From positions 310,001 through 374,000 of the forward strand of contig NZ_BMUG01000009.1 of assembly GCF_014650075.1 (NCBI RefSeq): a stretch of 64,000 nucleotides of DNA, in the 5' to 3' direction. The notes beneath the pieces were generated by a model. It was not told the origin of the DNA. It did not search any database and saw only the letters and a list, made by a program, of their open reading frames with translations. Source of the DNA: Streptomyces microflavus. GTDB taxonomy: Bacteria; Actinomycetota; Actinomycetes; Streptomycetales; Streptomycetaceae. How positions within the stretch are numbered: position 1 is the stretch's first letter; each line of letters starts with the position of its first letter. The position numbers were made by a program, and so were the translations under genes. This document shows, one piece after another, positions 50,506 through 59,376 of the stretch.

Positions 50506-52026
50506 GTGTCGAAGGTGTCCCGTCGTGTTGCCCTAGGAGCCCTCGGGGCCGGAGCCGTCGCGGTGGCCGGTTACCAGTTGCGCGGTGAAGCCGAATCCCT
50601 GCCGAGACGTCCTGCGGCGAGTACGGGGAAGAACCCCGTGGCCCGGGAGAACCGCTCCGCCGGCTCGCAGCAATGGCGGATCGGGCAGGGCGGCACGCGG
50701 GCTGCCGACGACAAGAAGATCCAGATACAGGGGTACGCCTCGGCCACATCGGTGAGCCGTGGCGAGTCGATCGACTTCCACATATCGGCTCACCGCGCCC
50801 AGGAGTGCACCGTGGCGGTCTACCGCGTGGGCCACTACGGCGGTGACGGCGCCCGGCATCTGCTGACCGGCGACCCGGTCCGGGTGGAGCCCCGTGAGCG
50901 GCCGGTTCCCGATCCGGACACCGGGCTCATAGCCTGCGACTGGCCGGTCGCCTGGACCCTGGACGTTCCGGGCGCGTGGGTGTCGGGGATCTACCTGGCC
51001 GTATTCACCTCGGCCGATGGTTTCCGCAGCTCCACACCGTTCGTCGTACGCGACACCGAGCGCCGGTCCGACCTGCTGATGGTGCTGCCCTTCACCACGT
51101 ACCAGGCGTACAACCTCTGGCCCTTCGACGGGCGCACCGGCAAGAACCTGTACAAGGGTTACACCCCCGCGGGCGAGATCGGCGGGAACGAGGAGCGGGC
51201 CCTCCAGGTCTCCTTCGACAGGCCGTACGTGGACACCGGGGTGCCGCGTTGGTTCGAGATGGACACCGCCACGGCCCGGTGGGCGGAGGAGGCCGGGTTC
51301 GACATCACCTACGCGAGCAGTGTGGACCTGCACGAGGGACGGATCGACCCCGCCAGGTACACGGCGGTCGTCTTCTCCGGACACGACGAATACTGGTCGC
51401 AGGAGATGCGCGACTGCGCCGAGGAAGCTGTGGAGGCGGGGACCCATCTCGCCTTCCTCGCCTCGAACAACATCTACTTCCACATCCGCGTCGAGCCCTC
51501 CGCGGACGGCCGTGAAGGCCGGGTGGTGACGTGCTACAAGGAGACTCCGGACCCCGAGCCGGGTGCGGCGGGCCCCACCGTGCGCTGGCGCAAACTGGCC
51601 AAGAAGCGGCGGAAGGCCGAACAGGGCCTGCTGGGCGTGCAGTACAACGGCATCCTCGCGAAGCCCGCACCGCTCGTGGTCAGGGAGAGCGGCCACTGGT
51701 TCTGGAAGGGGACAGGACTGCGGGACGGCGACAGCATTCCGGATCTGGTGGGGGTGGAGGCCGACGGTTTCGATCCCTCGATGCCCCGCCCCGCAGACAG
51801 CAAGCAGACGCTCCTGGCCGCTTCCCCGTACACCGACAGCTGGGGCCGCGGCCGCCGTGAGCACAACGCCAGCCTGTGCGAGAACACCGAGGGAACGCTC
51901 GTCTTCGTGGCGGGCACCTTCCACTGGCCGCTCGCGCTGAACGAACCCGCTCACCTCAACCCGCTGGTCCAGCGGGCCACCAGGAACCTCGTGGACAGGA
52001 TGCTGGAACCTCGCCGGCAGGTGTGA
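50506..52026 (+). CDS. Secreted N,N-dimethylformamidase beta subunit-like protein
   Basis: 506 residues from GTG 50506, with GGAG 8 bases upstream. A Tat-like signal (SKVSRRVALGALGAGAVAVAGY) suggests export in folded form. The body matches the large-subunit fold of N,N-dimethylformamidase: IQIQGYASATSVSRGESIDFHIS, VYRVGHYGGDGAR, FVVRDTERRSDLLMVLPFTTYQAYNLWPFDG, VVFSGHDEYWSQEMRD, and FVAGTFHWPLALNEP. The DMFase small subunit is absent, so the substrate is unknown. Related stand-alone secreted proteins are common in Streptomyces. It is convergent with the polysialyltransferase-like gene, with 6 bases between. Confidence 0.88.
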   Translation: MSKVSRRVALGALGAGAVAVAGYQLRGEAESLPRRPAASTGKNPVARENRSAGSQQWRIGQGGTRAADDKKIQIQGYASATSVSRGESIDFHISAHRAQECTVAVYRVGHYGGDGARHLLTGDPVRVEPRERPVPDPDTGLIACDWPVAWTLDVPGAWVSGIYLAVFTSADGFRSSTPFVVRDTERRSDLLMVLPFTTYQAYNLWPFDGRTGKNLYKGYTPAGEIGGNEERALQVSFDRPYVDTGVPRWFEMDTATARWAEEAGFDITYASSVDLHEGRIDPARYTAVVFSGHDEYWSQEMRDCAEEAVEAGTHLAFLASNNIYFHIRVEPSADGREGRVVTCYKETPDPEPGAAGPTVRWRKLAKKRRKAEQGLLGVQYNGILAKPAPLVVRESGHWFWKGTGLRDGDSIPDLVGVEADGFDPSMPRPADSKQTLLAASPYTDSWGRGRREHNASLCENTEGTLVFVAGTFHWPLALNEPAHLNPLVQRATRNLVDRMLEPRRQV

Positions 52027-52032
52027 GCGCCC

Positions 52033-53067
52033 CTACGCGTGGGCCGTCGACGTCAGCCGCTGCACCCCCCGGGCCGTCTCCGTGACCCCGCTGAGGAACC
52101 CCTGCGCGCGCGGGGAGGCCGTCGTGCGGAGCCATTCCGGGGCGATGTCGCAGACCGCGACGTTCACGCCCGTGCCGGCCAGGGCCAGCGGGAGGGTGTG
52201 GACCACCGTCGAGGGGAAGCTCACCACCGTGTGGCCGATGGGGCCGCGGCGGGCGATGAGTTCCAGGGGGAGGTCCGGGCGGACGATCTCCAGGCCGGTG
52301 GCGGCTTCCAGGGCGTGGAGCTTCTCGGCGGACTCCCGGCGGTGGGCGAAGTAGCGGGTCGCGCCGTGGGCGCGGGCCAGGGCCGTGACCGCCTCCTGGT
52401 ACGGGACCGGGTCGACGACCCCCGTCTCGACCAGGGACGTGCCGACGAGGTCCGCCCCCTTGCCGATGCTCGGCGGGCCGAAGCGGGCGCGGGTCCAGGC
52501 GAAGGTGTTGGCGGTGACGGTGATGCCCTCGGGGGGCTCCACCGGCATCGCGGTGAAGACCTCCACCGTGTGCCGGGCCGTCGGGGTGAAGCGGCGCCGG
52601 GCGGTGGCCGTGACCGGGGCGAGGAGCAGCTCGCGCGGGCCGCCGCGGCCCTTGCGGTGCCAGCGGGTCAGTCGCTCGCCCCGGGCCAGCTGGGTGACGA
52701 ACTCCATGGTCGCCGTGCCGTCGTCGACCACCGTGAGGCGCTCGGCGCGGACCAGGGTGAGCAGGAGCTGCACATAGCGGGAGAACGGGTCGCCGATCAC
52801 TATGTGGTCGGCGCGCCTGACCAGTCCGGCCAGGGCTCGCAGGGCCTTGAGAGGCGCGCCGGACTCCCCGCGCGCCTCCTGCCAGCGGACGGTGATGCCC
52901 TCGTCGCGGGCCAGCTCCGCCATCCGGCGCAGCTGGCCGCGCGACATCGGGTCGACCGGGGGGAGGACGACGACCGTGGTGGCGGCCGGGTCGTCTCCCC
53001 CCATGGCGTGGGTCCACTCCAGGACGTTCAGGAGCTGGACCGGGCTCTCGACGAAGGCGAGGTTCAC
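52033..53067 (-). CDS. Polysialyltransferase-like protein of the nonulosonate cluster
   Basis: 344 residues from ATG 53067, 10 bases after the neuB-like stop. It reads as a GT-B-like capsule glycosyltransferase of the bacterial alpha-2,8-polysialyltransferase type: MNLAFVESPVQLLNVLEWTHAMGG at the N-terminus (typical VxSPxQL start), HIVIGDPFSRYVQLLLT, LTVVDDGTATMEFV, RYFAHRRESAEKL, and the C-terminal TVVSFPSTVVHTLPL. It probably transfers the CMP-activated nonulosonic acid made by the two preceding genes. It acts in the cytoplasm or at the membrane in wall-polymer synthesis. Confidence 0.85.
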   Translation of the reverse strand: MNLAFVESPVQLLNVLEWTHAMGGDDPAATTVVVLPPVDPMSRGQLRRMAELARDEGITVRWQEARGESGAPLKALRALAGLVRRADHIVIGDPFSRYVQLLLTLVRAERLTVVDDGTATMEFVTQLARGERLTRWHRKGRGGPRELLLAPVTATARRRFTPTARHTVEVFTAMPVEPPEGITVTANTFAWTRARFGPPSIGKGADLVGTSLVETGVVDPVPYQEAVTALARAHGATRYFAHRRESAEKLHALEAATGLEIVRPDLPLELIARRGPIGHTVVSFPSTVVHTLPLALAGTGVNVAVCDIAPEWLRTTASPRAQGFLSGVTETARGVQRLTSTAHA

Positions 53068-53077
53068 CGGTCGGCGC

Positions 53078-54010
53078 TCAGACCGCGACCGGCTCGGGGG
53101 CCGGCGCGTTGTCGGCCTCGGCGACGACGCCCGCGACCCGGCGGAGCTTCTTCATCGGGCCGAGCTCGGACTCGTACACCTTCTTGACTCCGTCGCCGAG
53201 GGAGGCCTCGATGGTGCGGATGTCGCGGACCAGGCGGGTCAGGCCCTGCGGCTCGACGGAGGCGGCCTGGTCGGAGCCCCACATGGCGCGGTCCAGGGTG
53301 ATGTGGCGCTCGACGAAGGTGGCGCCCAGCGCGACGGCCGCGAGGGTGGTCTGCAGGCCCGTCTCGTGGCCGGAGTAGCCGATCGGGACGTTGGGGTACT
53401 CCTGCTGGAGGGTGTTGATGACCCGCAGGTTGAGCTCCTCGGCCTTGGCCGGGTACGTCGAGGTGGCGTGGCAGAGCAGGATGTTGTCGCTGCCCAGGAC
53501 CTCGACCGCGTGGCGGATCTGCTTCGGGGTCGACATGCCGGTGGAGAGGATCACCGTGCGGCCGGTGGCGCGCAGGGCGCGGAGCAGCTCGTCGTCGGTG
53601 AGGGAGGCGGAGGCCACCTTGTGGGCGGGGACGTCGAACTTCTCCAGGAAGGCGACGGCCTCGGTGTCCCACGGGGAGGCGAACCAGTCGATGCCACGCT
53701 CGGCGCAGTGCTCGGAGATGGCGCGGTACTCGTCCTCGCCGAACTCGACGCGGTGGCGGTAGTCGATGTACGTCATCCGGCCCCAGGGGGTGTCGCGCTC
53801 GATGTCCCACTGGTCGCGCGGGGTGCAGATCTCCGGGGTGCGCTTCTGGAACTTGACCGCGTCGCAGCCGGCTTCGGCGGCCGCGTCGATCAGGGCGAGG
53901 GCGTTGCCGAGGTCGCCGTTGTGGTTGATGCCGATCTCACCCGTGATGTAGACGGGGTTGCCGGGTCCGGCGGTACGGGTGCCGAACGTGCGCAGGCGGG
54001 AGGTGCTCAT
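53078..54010 (-). CDS. Nonulosonic acid synthase (NeuB family)
   Basis: 310 residues from ATG 54010. It should condense a hexose derivative with phosphoenolpyruvate to form a nine-carbon acid. The TIM-barrel motifs are YITGEIGINHNGD, DAVKFQKRTPE, HKVASASLTDDELL, VILSTGMSTPKQI, LLCHATSTYPA, IGYSGHETGLQTTLAAVALGA and ERHITLDRAMWGSDQAAS. The usual C-terminal SAF/antifreeze domain (~60 residues) is absent; the protein stops soon after the barrel. Since that domain contacts the N-acetyl group in sialic acid synthases, a non-acetylated substrate (Kdn) is plausible. S. coelicolor makes Kdn-containing teichulosonic acid (known), which supports this. Confidence 0.92.
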   Translation of the reverse strand: MSTSRLRTFGTRTAGPGNPVYITGEIGINHNGDLGNALALIDAAAEAGCDAVKFQKRTPEICTPRDQWDIERDTPWGRMTYIDYRHRVEFGEDEYRAISEHCAERGIDWFASPWDTEAVAFLEKFDVPAHKVASASLTDDELLRALRATGRTVILSTGMSTPKQIRHAVEVLGSDNILLCHATSTYPAKAEELNLRVINTLQQEYPNVPIGYSGHETGLQTTLAAVALGATFVERHITLDRAMWGSDQAASVEPQGLTRLVRDIRTIEASLGDGVKKVYESELGPMKKLRRVAGVVAEADNAPAPEPVAV

Positions 54011-54022
54011 GGTGGTGCTTCC

Positions 54023-55288
54023 TTACTTGGTGGGGACTGTGGGGACAGAGGGAGAGGTGGTGAGGGTGGGGCCCAGCAGCCAGGCCGCGATCTCGCGGAT
54101 GGCGCCGTAGCCGCCGGGGGTGGTCGTGACGGCGCGCGCCGCGGCGCGTACCGAGTCGTGGGCGCTGCCGACCGCCACGGGCCAGCCCGCGAGGGCGAAG
54201 CAGCCCAGGTCGTTGACGTCGTTGCCGACGTAGAGAACGCGGTCGGGGGCGATGTTCTGCTCGTCGCACCACTGCTTGAGCGCCTCGTCCTTGCGGTCGA
54301 TGCCGTGCAGGACGGGCACCTGGAGCTTGCGGGCGCGGGCGGCGACGACCGGGTTCTGTTCGGTGGAGAGGATCAGGAGGGGCACCCCGGCCTTGCGCAG
54401 GGCGGCGATGCCGAGTCCGTCGCCCCGGTGCACGGCGACCGTCTCGCGCCCGTCGGAGTCGACCATGACCCGGTCGTCGGTCTGGGTGCCGTCGAAGTCC
54501 AGGACGACCGCGTCCACGTCCGCGAGGGAGGGCAGCGGCGAGGGGTCCAGGAGCGGGGCGAGCGCGCGGGCGCGGGCCAGGTCGTGCGGGTCGTCGATCT
54601 CCAGCACCCGGGCCGGGTCGGTGGGGACCAGGGCGGTGTGGCCGAAGAAGCGGTGGCGGTGGGTACGGAAGCCCGCCGCGTCCATCGCGTACGCGGCGCC
54701 GGTCTCCAGGTAGTCCTGGGGGCGGTCCTGGCGGCGCGGGCGTACGGACTTGTCGTGGTTGACGCCGTACGTGCCCTCCTCGACCGCGGCCCCGTCGCGC
54801 CAGACGAACCCGTGGAACGGGGCGACGGTGACGGCCGTGTCGGCGCCCTCGTGGGCCACCGCCCTGGCGACCCCGTCGATGTCCTCGCGGGAGACGAACG
54901 GGCTGGTGCACTGGACGAGGAGGACCACGTCGACGGTGCGGGCGCGCTCGGCCTCGTACGTGTCCAGCGCGTGCAGGACGGCCGCCTCGCTGGTGGCGGT
55001 GTCGCCCGCGATGGCGGCGGGGCGCTCCACGCAGTGCAGCCGGTGGGCGGCGCCGAGGTGGGCGGCGGCGGTGCGGGCGGCCTCCGCGATGGTGGCGTCG
55101 TCGGTGGTGACGACGACGTCGGTGACCTCGGGGGCGCCGAGCGCGGCGCGGACGGCACGGGCCACCAGGGGGATGCCGCCGACCTCGGCGAGGTTCTTGG
55201 CGGGGACGCCCTTGGATCCGCCGCGGGCGGGGATCACGGCGAGCACGGTCGGGGTCATCGAAGCCCCTGAAGTCACGGTCGGGGTCAT
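54023..55288 (-). CDS. CMP-nonulosonate cytidylyltransferase fused to a HAD phosphatase
   Basis: 421 residues from ATG 55288 (AGGAG 5 bases upstream); ATG 55258 lies in a second copy of the same start region. The N-terminal ~230 residues are a NeuA-type nucleotidyltransferase (VLAVIPARGGSKGVPAKNL; LLVQCTSPFVSREDI; QDYLETGAAYAMD). The C-terminal ~160 residues are a KdsC-like HAD phosphatase (VVLDFDGTQTDDRVMVDSDG; LLILSTEQNPVVAARA; YVGNDVNDLGCF). The fusion supplies both removal of the 9-phosphate and activation with CTP, so one protein covers two steps around the NeuB-like synthase. Confidence 0.93.
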   Translation of the reverse strand: MTPTVTSGASMTPTVLAVIPARGGSKGVPAKNLAEVGGIPLVARAVRAALGAPEVTDVVVTTDDATIAEAARTAAAHLGAAHRLHCVERPAAIAGDTATSEAAVLHALDTYEAERARTVDVVLLVQCTSPFVSREDIDGVARAVAHEGADTAVTVAPFHGFVWRDGAAVEEGTYGVNHDKSVRPRRQDRPQDYLETGAAYAMDAAGFRTHRHRFFGHTALVPTDPARVLEIDDPHDLARARALAPLLDPSPLPSLADVDAVVLDFDGTQTDDRVMVDSDGRETVAVHRGDGLGIAALRKAGVPLLILSTEQNPVVAARARKLQVPVLHGIDRKDEALKQWCDEQNIAPDRVLYVGNDVNDLGCFALAGWPVAVGSAHDSVRAAARAVTTTPGGYGAIREIAAWLLGPTLTTSPSVPTVPTK

Positions 55289-55304
55289 CGAAGCTCCTGA
55301 AGTA
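55245..55304. repeat. 30-bp tandem duplication of a ribosome site and start codon
   Basis: Bases 55245-55274 and 55275-55304 are the same 30-bp unit with two differences. Each unit holds a purine-rich site and an in-frame ATG with MTPTV, so the cytidylyltransferase has two consecutive start regions ten codons apart. Confidence 0.85.
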
Positions 55305-55308
55305 GTGG

Positions 55309-56691
55309 TCACAGCTCCCCCATCCGGCGGATCACCGGGGCGACGCGCTGGACGCCGTGGCGGTAGGCGCCGCGCGCCGCGTTGCGGACGGTCTCCCGCA
55401 CCGCGCCCCGGACCCGGCCGGGCTCCTGCGGCGCGACGGCACCGGGCAGCGGCGTGCCGTCGGGGGCCAGGTGGTGGCGGGCGAGGATGCCGGGGAGGTA
55501 GCCGGAGGCGGTGGCGGGCGTGTAGTAGGGGGCGAGCGGAGGGAGTTGGGCGGTGTCGAGGAGTCCGGCGACCTTGGCGCGGGCGGTGTCGTAGGCGGTG
55601 CCGTACGAGCCGTCGGCGGCGACGCCCTGGCCGGCCAGCCACTCCCCGTCGGGGCGTGGGCGGAACCCGCCGTCGAGCCGGTCCCACGAGGTGAGGAGCC
55701 CCGAGCCGACGAAGTGGTGGTTGCCGAGGGGCTCCCGTACGCCGAGGTCGGTAAGGACCGCGGTCGGGATGCGGCGGTGCAGGGACTCCAGGGCGGCGGT
55801 CGAGGAGACGGTGACCAGGAGGTCGGTGCGGTCCAGGACCTCGCCCATGTGCCCGTACACCAGGCGGAAGTTGGGCGGCAGGCCGCCGGGCAGCCGCTGC
55901 GCGAGCTTCTGGTAGGGCAGTTCCTCGATGTGCGTGGTGTGCTCGCCGGGCTTGGAGCGCAGCTTCAGCAGCACCTCGCGGCGGGGGTGCAGCCGGGCGT
56001 GCTCGACGAGCCGGCGGAGCAGGTACGTACGGTCGGCGCGGGAGGCCGGTACGGAGGGCTGGGCGGCGAACACCACGGTGTCGCGGCCCTCTTCGGCGCG
56101 GTACGGGGCTCCGCCGAGGAAGGGCAGCGCCGCTTCCGTGACGGCCGAGGCGTCGGCGCCCACTCCCTCGTACACCGCGCGGAAACGTTCCGCGTCGTGG
56201 GCCGAGTTGGCGAGGACGACGTCCGCGCCGTGGCGGAGCAGGAGGCCGTCGGCGAGCTTCTCGTAGACGACGCCGACGTATCCGGTGACGACGACCGGGC
56301 GGCGCGCCGGCTTCAGCGCGGCCAGCCCGTGCAGCATCGCCTGGACGCCGCCGCCGACGAGGGCGAGTACGACGACGTCGTAACGCTCGTCGCGCACGGT
56401 GTGCAGGAACTCGACCGCGGTGACCTCACGGACCCGCTCGGCGTCGATCCCGACCTCGCCGACCTCCGCGAGCTGGCGGGGCGTCGGGGTGGCCCGGCCG
56501 CGCAGCAGCAGCCCGCTGACCTCTACGGGGCGCGCGCCCCGCTCGTCCGCCCCGTCGGTCAGGCGGCGCGCGGTGAGCGCGCCCCATTTCCACCGGGTGT
56601 CGGAGTCGGCGAGGACGGCGACCCGCAGCGCCGGGCGGGGCTCGGCGGGGGTTCGGGCCGGTTCGGCCGTATTGCTGGTACGTGGGGGCAC
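55309..56691 (-). CDS. DUF6716-like putative glycosyltransferase
   Basis: 460 residues from GTG 56691, first gene of the minus-strand nonulosonate operon. The N-terminal segment LRVAVLADSDTRWKWGALTARRL and the central VVVTGYVGVVYEKLADGLLLRHGADVVLANSAHDAERFRAVYEG look like a GT-B or CDP-glycerol-transferase-like fold. The later region HIEELPYQKLAQRLPGGLPPNFRLVYGHMGEVLDRTDLLVTVSSTAALESLHRRIPTAVL holds a TVSSTA motif seen in polymer glycosyltransferases. I relate it to DUF6716 (from memory). It lacks a signal peptide. Its role in the wall polymer is inferred from the operon. Confidence 0.8.
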   Translation of the reverse strand: MPPRTSNTAEPARTPAEPRPALRVAVLADSDTRWKWGALTARRLTDGADERGARPVEVSGLLLRGRATPTPRQLAEVGEVGIDAERVREVTAVEFLHTVRDERYDVVVLALVGGGVQAMLHGLAALKPARRPVVVTGYVGVVYEKLADGLLLRHGADVVLANSAHDAERFRAVYEGVGADASAVTEAALPFLGGAPYRAEEGRDTVVFAAQPSVPASRADRTYLLRRLVEHARLHPRREVLLKLRSKPGEHTTHIEELPYQKLAQRLPGGLPPNFRLVYGHMGEVLDRTDLLVTVSSTAALESLHRRIPTAVLTDLGVREPLGNHHFVGSGLLTSWDRLDGGFRPRPDGEWLAGQGVAADGSYGTAYDTARAKVAGLLDTAQLPPLAPYYTPATASGYLPGILARHHLAPDGTPLPGAVAPQEPGRVRGAVRETVRNAARGAYRHGVQRVAPVIRRMGEL

Positions 56692-56815
56692 GTCCTAGAA
56701 GTTAGGAAGGCATTTCGATGAGCAGCCCAACGTGACGGCAACAAATGGTTAACAGGCGGCCGACGCTTGGGGATTCCGCCGATCGGAAGGGTCAACTGGC
56801 GGCCCATTCGGTCCG

Positions 56816-56848
56816 CTTCACCGTTCGGACATTCACCGTTCACCCGCA
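56816..56848. promoter_or_regulatory. TTCACC direct repeats in the divergent promoter
   Basis: CTTCACC (56816), ATTCACC (56831) and GTTCACC (56838) lie between the divergent glycosyltransferase genes. The first and last are 22 bases apart, twice the 11-base step of Streptomyces PHO boxes (GTTCACC), but the middle copy is out of step. Possible PhoP or other activator site; low certainty. Confidence 0.35.
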
Positions 56849-56893
56849 GTACTTTTCCGGGACAAGGAAAGTGCCGGGTCTCCAACTAGCGTG

Positions 56894-57913
56894 ATGCGGG
56901 TGGTTAAGCTCTCCGTCATCGTGCCGTTCTTCAACGTGCAGACATACGCGCCCGACACCCTCAGAAGCCTTCGGGCCAACGCCCGGGAGGACTTCGAGTT
57001 CATCCTCGTCGACGACCGTTCGACCGACGGGACGGCCGACGTGCTCCAGCGCGCGAGGAAGGACATTCCCGGCGCGAAGGTGATCGTCCATGAGCGCAAC
57101 GGCGGTCTGGCCACGGCCAGGAACACCGGCCTCGACGCGGCGAGCGGGGAGTATCTGACCTTCCTGGACGGCGACGACTGGCTGGCCCCCGGCTACTTCA
57201 CGGAGCTGGTCGCCGCGGCCGAGCGGCTGGAGTGCGACTTCGTACGCGCCGACCATGTGCAGGTCACCGGCCGCACGCGGACGGTGCACCGGGTGCCGCA
57301 CGGCCTGCGGAACGTGGTGCTCAGCCCCCGTTCGGTGATCCTTCCGGCCGACCGCACGACCTCGGTGGACTATCCGTACGCCTGGGCCGGTATTTACCAC
57401 CGCCGCCTTCTCGACCAGGGCCTTCTGCATTTCACCGACGGACTGCGCACCGCGGAGGACCGGCCGTGGATCTGGCGGCTGCACCGGGAGGCGGAGAGTT
57501 TCGCGGCGGTCGGACTGCTCGGCGTTTTCTACCGGCGGGGAGTCGCTTCCTCGCTCACCCAGATCGGGGATGTCCGCCAGCTCGATTTCATCCGGGCATT
57601 CGACCAGGTCATCGCGGAGACTTCGCAGGACCGCGACGCGGATATTCTGCTGCCGAAGGCAATGCGCACCTACTGCGCCGTCATGGCCCACCACCTCGGG
57701 TCCATGGAGCGGTTCGAACCGGGCGTGGCGCGGACGCTGCGCTCCATGAGCGCCGCCGCCCTGCGCAGGCTTCCCGGCGACCTGCTCGACGAGACCCTCA
57801 CCTCCCTGGGCGACCGGCGCGCCGCCCTGCTGCGCCGGGTACGCCGCCGCCCCGTCGGCGCCGAACCCACGCCCGCCGCCACACCTGCCGCCGCCACCGG
57901 AGCCCGTGCCTGA
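56894..57913 (+). CDS. Family 2 glycosyltransferase
   Basis: 339 residues from ATG 56894; GTG 56891 and GTG 56900 are alternatives, and none has a clear ribosome site, so leaderless translation is possible. The GT-A fold is clear: LSVIVPFFNVQTYAPDTLRSL, FEFILVDDRSTDGTADVL, IVHERNGGLATARNTGLDAASGEYLTFLDGDDWL (DxD-like DGDDW). The C-terminal part resembles TagE/TarS-like or teichoic glycosyltransferases. Its stop overlaps the next start (TGATG). In S. coelicolor the matching cluster makes Kdn-containing wall glycopolymers (known), so it likely adds a sugar to that polymer. Confidence 0.92.
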   Translation: MRVVKLSVIVPFFNVQTYAPDTLRSLRANAREDFEFILVDDRSTDGTADVLQRARKDIPGAKVIVHERNGGLATARNTGLDAASGEYLTFLDGDDWLAPGYFTELVAAAERLECDFVRADHVQVTGRTRTVHRVPHGLRNVVLSPRSVILPADRTTSVDYPYAWAGIYHRRLLDQGLLHFTDGLRTAEDRPWIWRLHREAESFAAVGLLGVFYRRGVASSLTQIGDVRQLDFIRAFDQVIAETSQDRDADILLPKAMRTYCAVMAHHLGSMERFEPGVARTLRSMSAAALRRLPGDLLDETLTSLGDRRAALLRRVRRRPVGAEPTPAATPAAATGARA

Positions 57914-59307
57914 TGTCTGCCATCCGTTCCACCCAGCTCTTCTTCGCGGCCTCCCAGTACGCCGCCGCCACGGTGACCGCGGCCATCCGGGCGGGGCAGT
58001 TCGGCCCGCGCGCCGAACACCGCCGACTGCTGATCGTCAGCGACACCTCGCCCGCCCCCGAGGTCGGCACCCCGCTCGACCGGATGGCCGGATTCGCCTC
58101 GCTGCGGCCGGAGTTCGACGAGGTCCACTCGTGGAACACGTTCATCAGGCCCTTCCACCCGGCCGGCTGGTTCCCGCGCGAGCAGGACACCCTGCTCTGG
58201 GAGCGGTACCTGCGGCTGGCCTGGGAGCTGGGCGACGGGCCGGTGGAGATCGCCTGCGAGTCCATCCAGGCCAACCCGTCCAGCGCGGTGGCCAAGATCT
58301 TCGGCGAGAGCCCCATCCACCTCTACGCCGACGGGCTGATGAGTTACGGGCCCACCCGCAGCAAGATCGATCCGCTGATCGGCACCCGGGTGCAGCGGCT
58401 GCTCCACCTGGACCTGGTGCCGGGGCTGCGGCCGCTGCTGATGACCGAGTTCGACGTCGAGCCGGAGGTCGTGCCGACGATCGAGTTCCTGAAGGTGCTG
58501 GGCGAACTGGCCGACTCCGCCGAGGAGTTCACCGCACCGGCCGACTCCCCGGCGCTGCTGCTCGGCCAGTACCTCTCCGCCATCGACGTCCTCACCGCCG
58601 ACGAGGAGCAGGAGCTCCATCTGCGGATGCTGCGCGGCACGGTGGCGCTCGGCCACACCCGCGTCGTCTTCAAACCGCACCCCGCCGCCCCGGTGAGCTG
58701 GTCGCGCGCCCTGGAGCAGGAGGCCGAGCTGCTCGGCGCCGAACTCACCGTCCTGGACTCCCCGGTGATCGCCGAGGTGGTGTACGAGCGGACCCGCCCC
58801 GCGCTCGTCGTGGGGGCGTTCTCCACCGCGCTGCTCACCGCCGCCACGTTCTACGGCATCCCCGTCGCGAGGGTCGGCACCGAGGAGCTGCTCGCCGCGC
58901 TGACCCCGTACCAGAACAGCAACCGCGTCCCGGTCACCATCGTCGACGCCCTGCTGCCCGCCCTGGAGGACCGCGAGGCGGTCACCTCGTGGCGGCTGCC
59001 GGGCGAGGAGCGGGTGCGCGGGGAGCTGTCGGGTCTGGTCACGGCCGTCGGCTTCGCCATGCAGCCGCAGATCTACCCGGGGCTGCGCGGCGCCGCCGAG
59101 GAGTACCTCGCCGCGCATCCGGCCCCGGCCTCGTCCCCGTACTTCCGGCGCCGCCGCCTCACCTCGCTGGCGCTGCCGGGGGCACTGCCGGGGCAGCTCG
59201 ACTTCATCCCGCGCAATGCGACGGTCCGCAGGATCGCCCGGCAGGCCGTCGCCTGGAAGCGGGGCGCGGGCCGGCGGCTCCCCGGTGTCCGCAGCGCGCG
59301 CGGCTGA
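57913..59307 (+). CDS. Polysialyltransferase-like protein (POLYST family)
   Basis: 464 residues from ATG 57913, overlapping the glycosyltransferase stop by one base. N-terminal STQLFFAASQYAAATVTAAIRAGQFG matches the start of the bacterial polysialyltransferase fold. Later motifs are VEIACESIQANPSSAVAKIFGESPIHLYADGLMSYGPTR, LLGQYLSAIDVLT, FKPHPAAP (the HP motif that binds the CMP-donor phosphate) and VVGAFSTALLTAATFYGIP. It is longer than the paralogue at 52033. Two such enzymes in one cluster suggest two different nonulosonate linkages or a primer and an extender. Confidence 0.87.
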   Translation: MSAIRSTQLFFAASQYAAATVTAAIRAGQFGPRAEHRRLLIVSDTSPAPEVGTPLDRMAGFASLRPEFDEVHSWNTFIRPFHPAGWFPREQDTLLWERYLRLAWELGDGPVEIACESIQANPSSAVAKIFGESPIHLYADGLMSYGPTRSKIDPLIGTRVQRLLHLDLVPGLRPLLMTEFDVEPEVVPTIEFLKVLGELADSAEEFTAPADSPALLLGQYLSAIDVLTADEEQELHLRMLRGTVALGHTRVVFKPHPAAPVSWSRALEQEAELLGAELTVLDSPVIAEVVYERTRPALVVGAFSTALLTAATFYGIPVARVGTEELLAALTPYQNSNRVPVTIVDALLPALEDREAVTSWRLPGEERVRGELSGLVTAVGFAMQPQIYPGLRGAAEEYLAAHPAPASSPYFRRRRLTSLALPGALPGQLDFIPRNATVRRIARQAVAWKRGAGRRLPGVRSARG

Positions 59308-59313
59308 GGGGGC

Positions 59314-59376
59314 GGGGACGAACGGGGGACGAACGGGGGACGAGCAGGGAGATGAGCGGGGGATGAGCGGGGGGAT
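59314..59376. repeat. Short tandem GGGGGACGAAC-type repeats
   Basis: About five 11-12-base units (GGGGACGAAC, GGGGGACGAAC, GGGGGACGAGC, then GGGATGAGC variants) fill the gap before the acyltransferase start. The last units contain in-frame ATG codons, so the repeats shift the distance between ribosome site and start. Confidence 0.65.
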
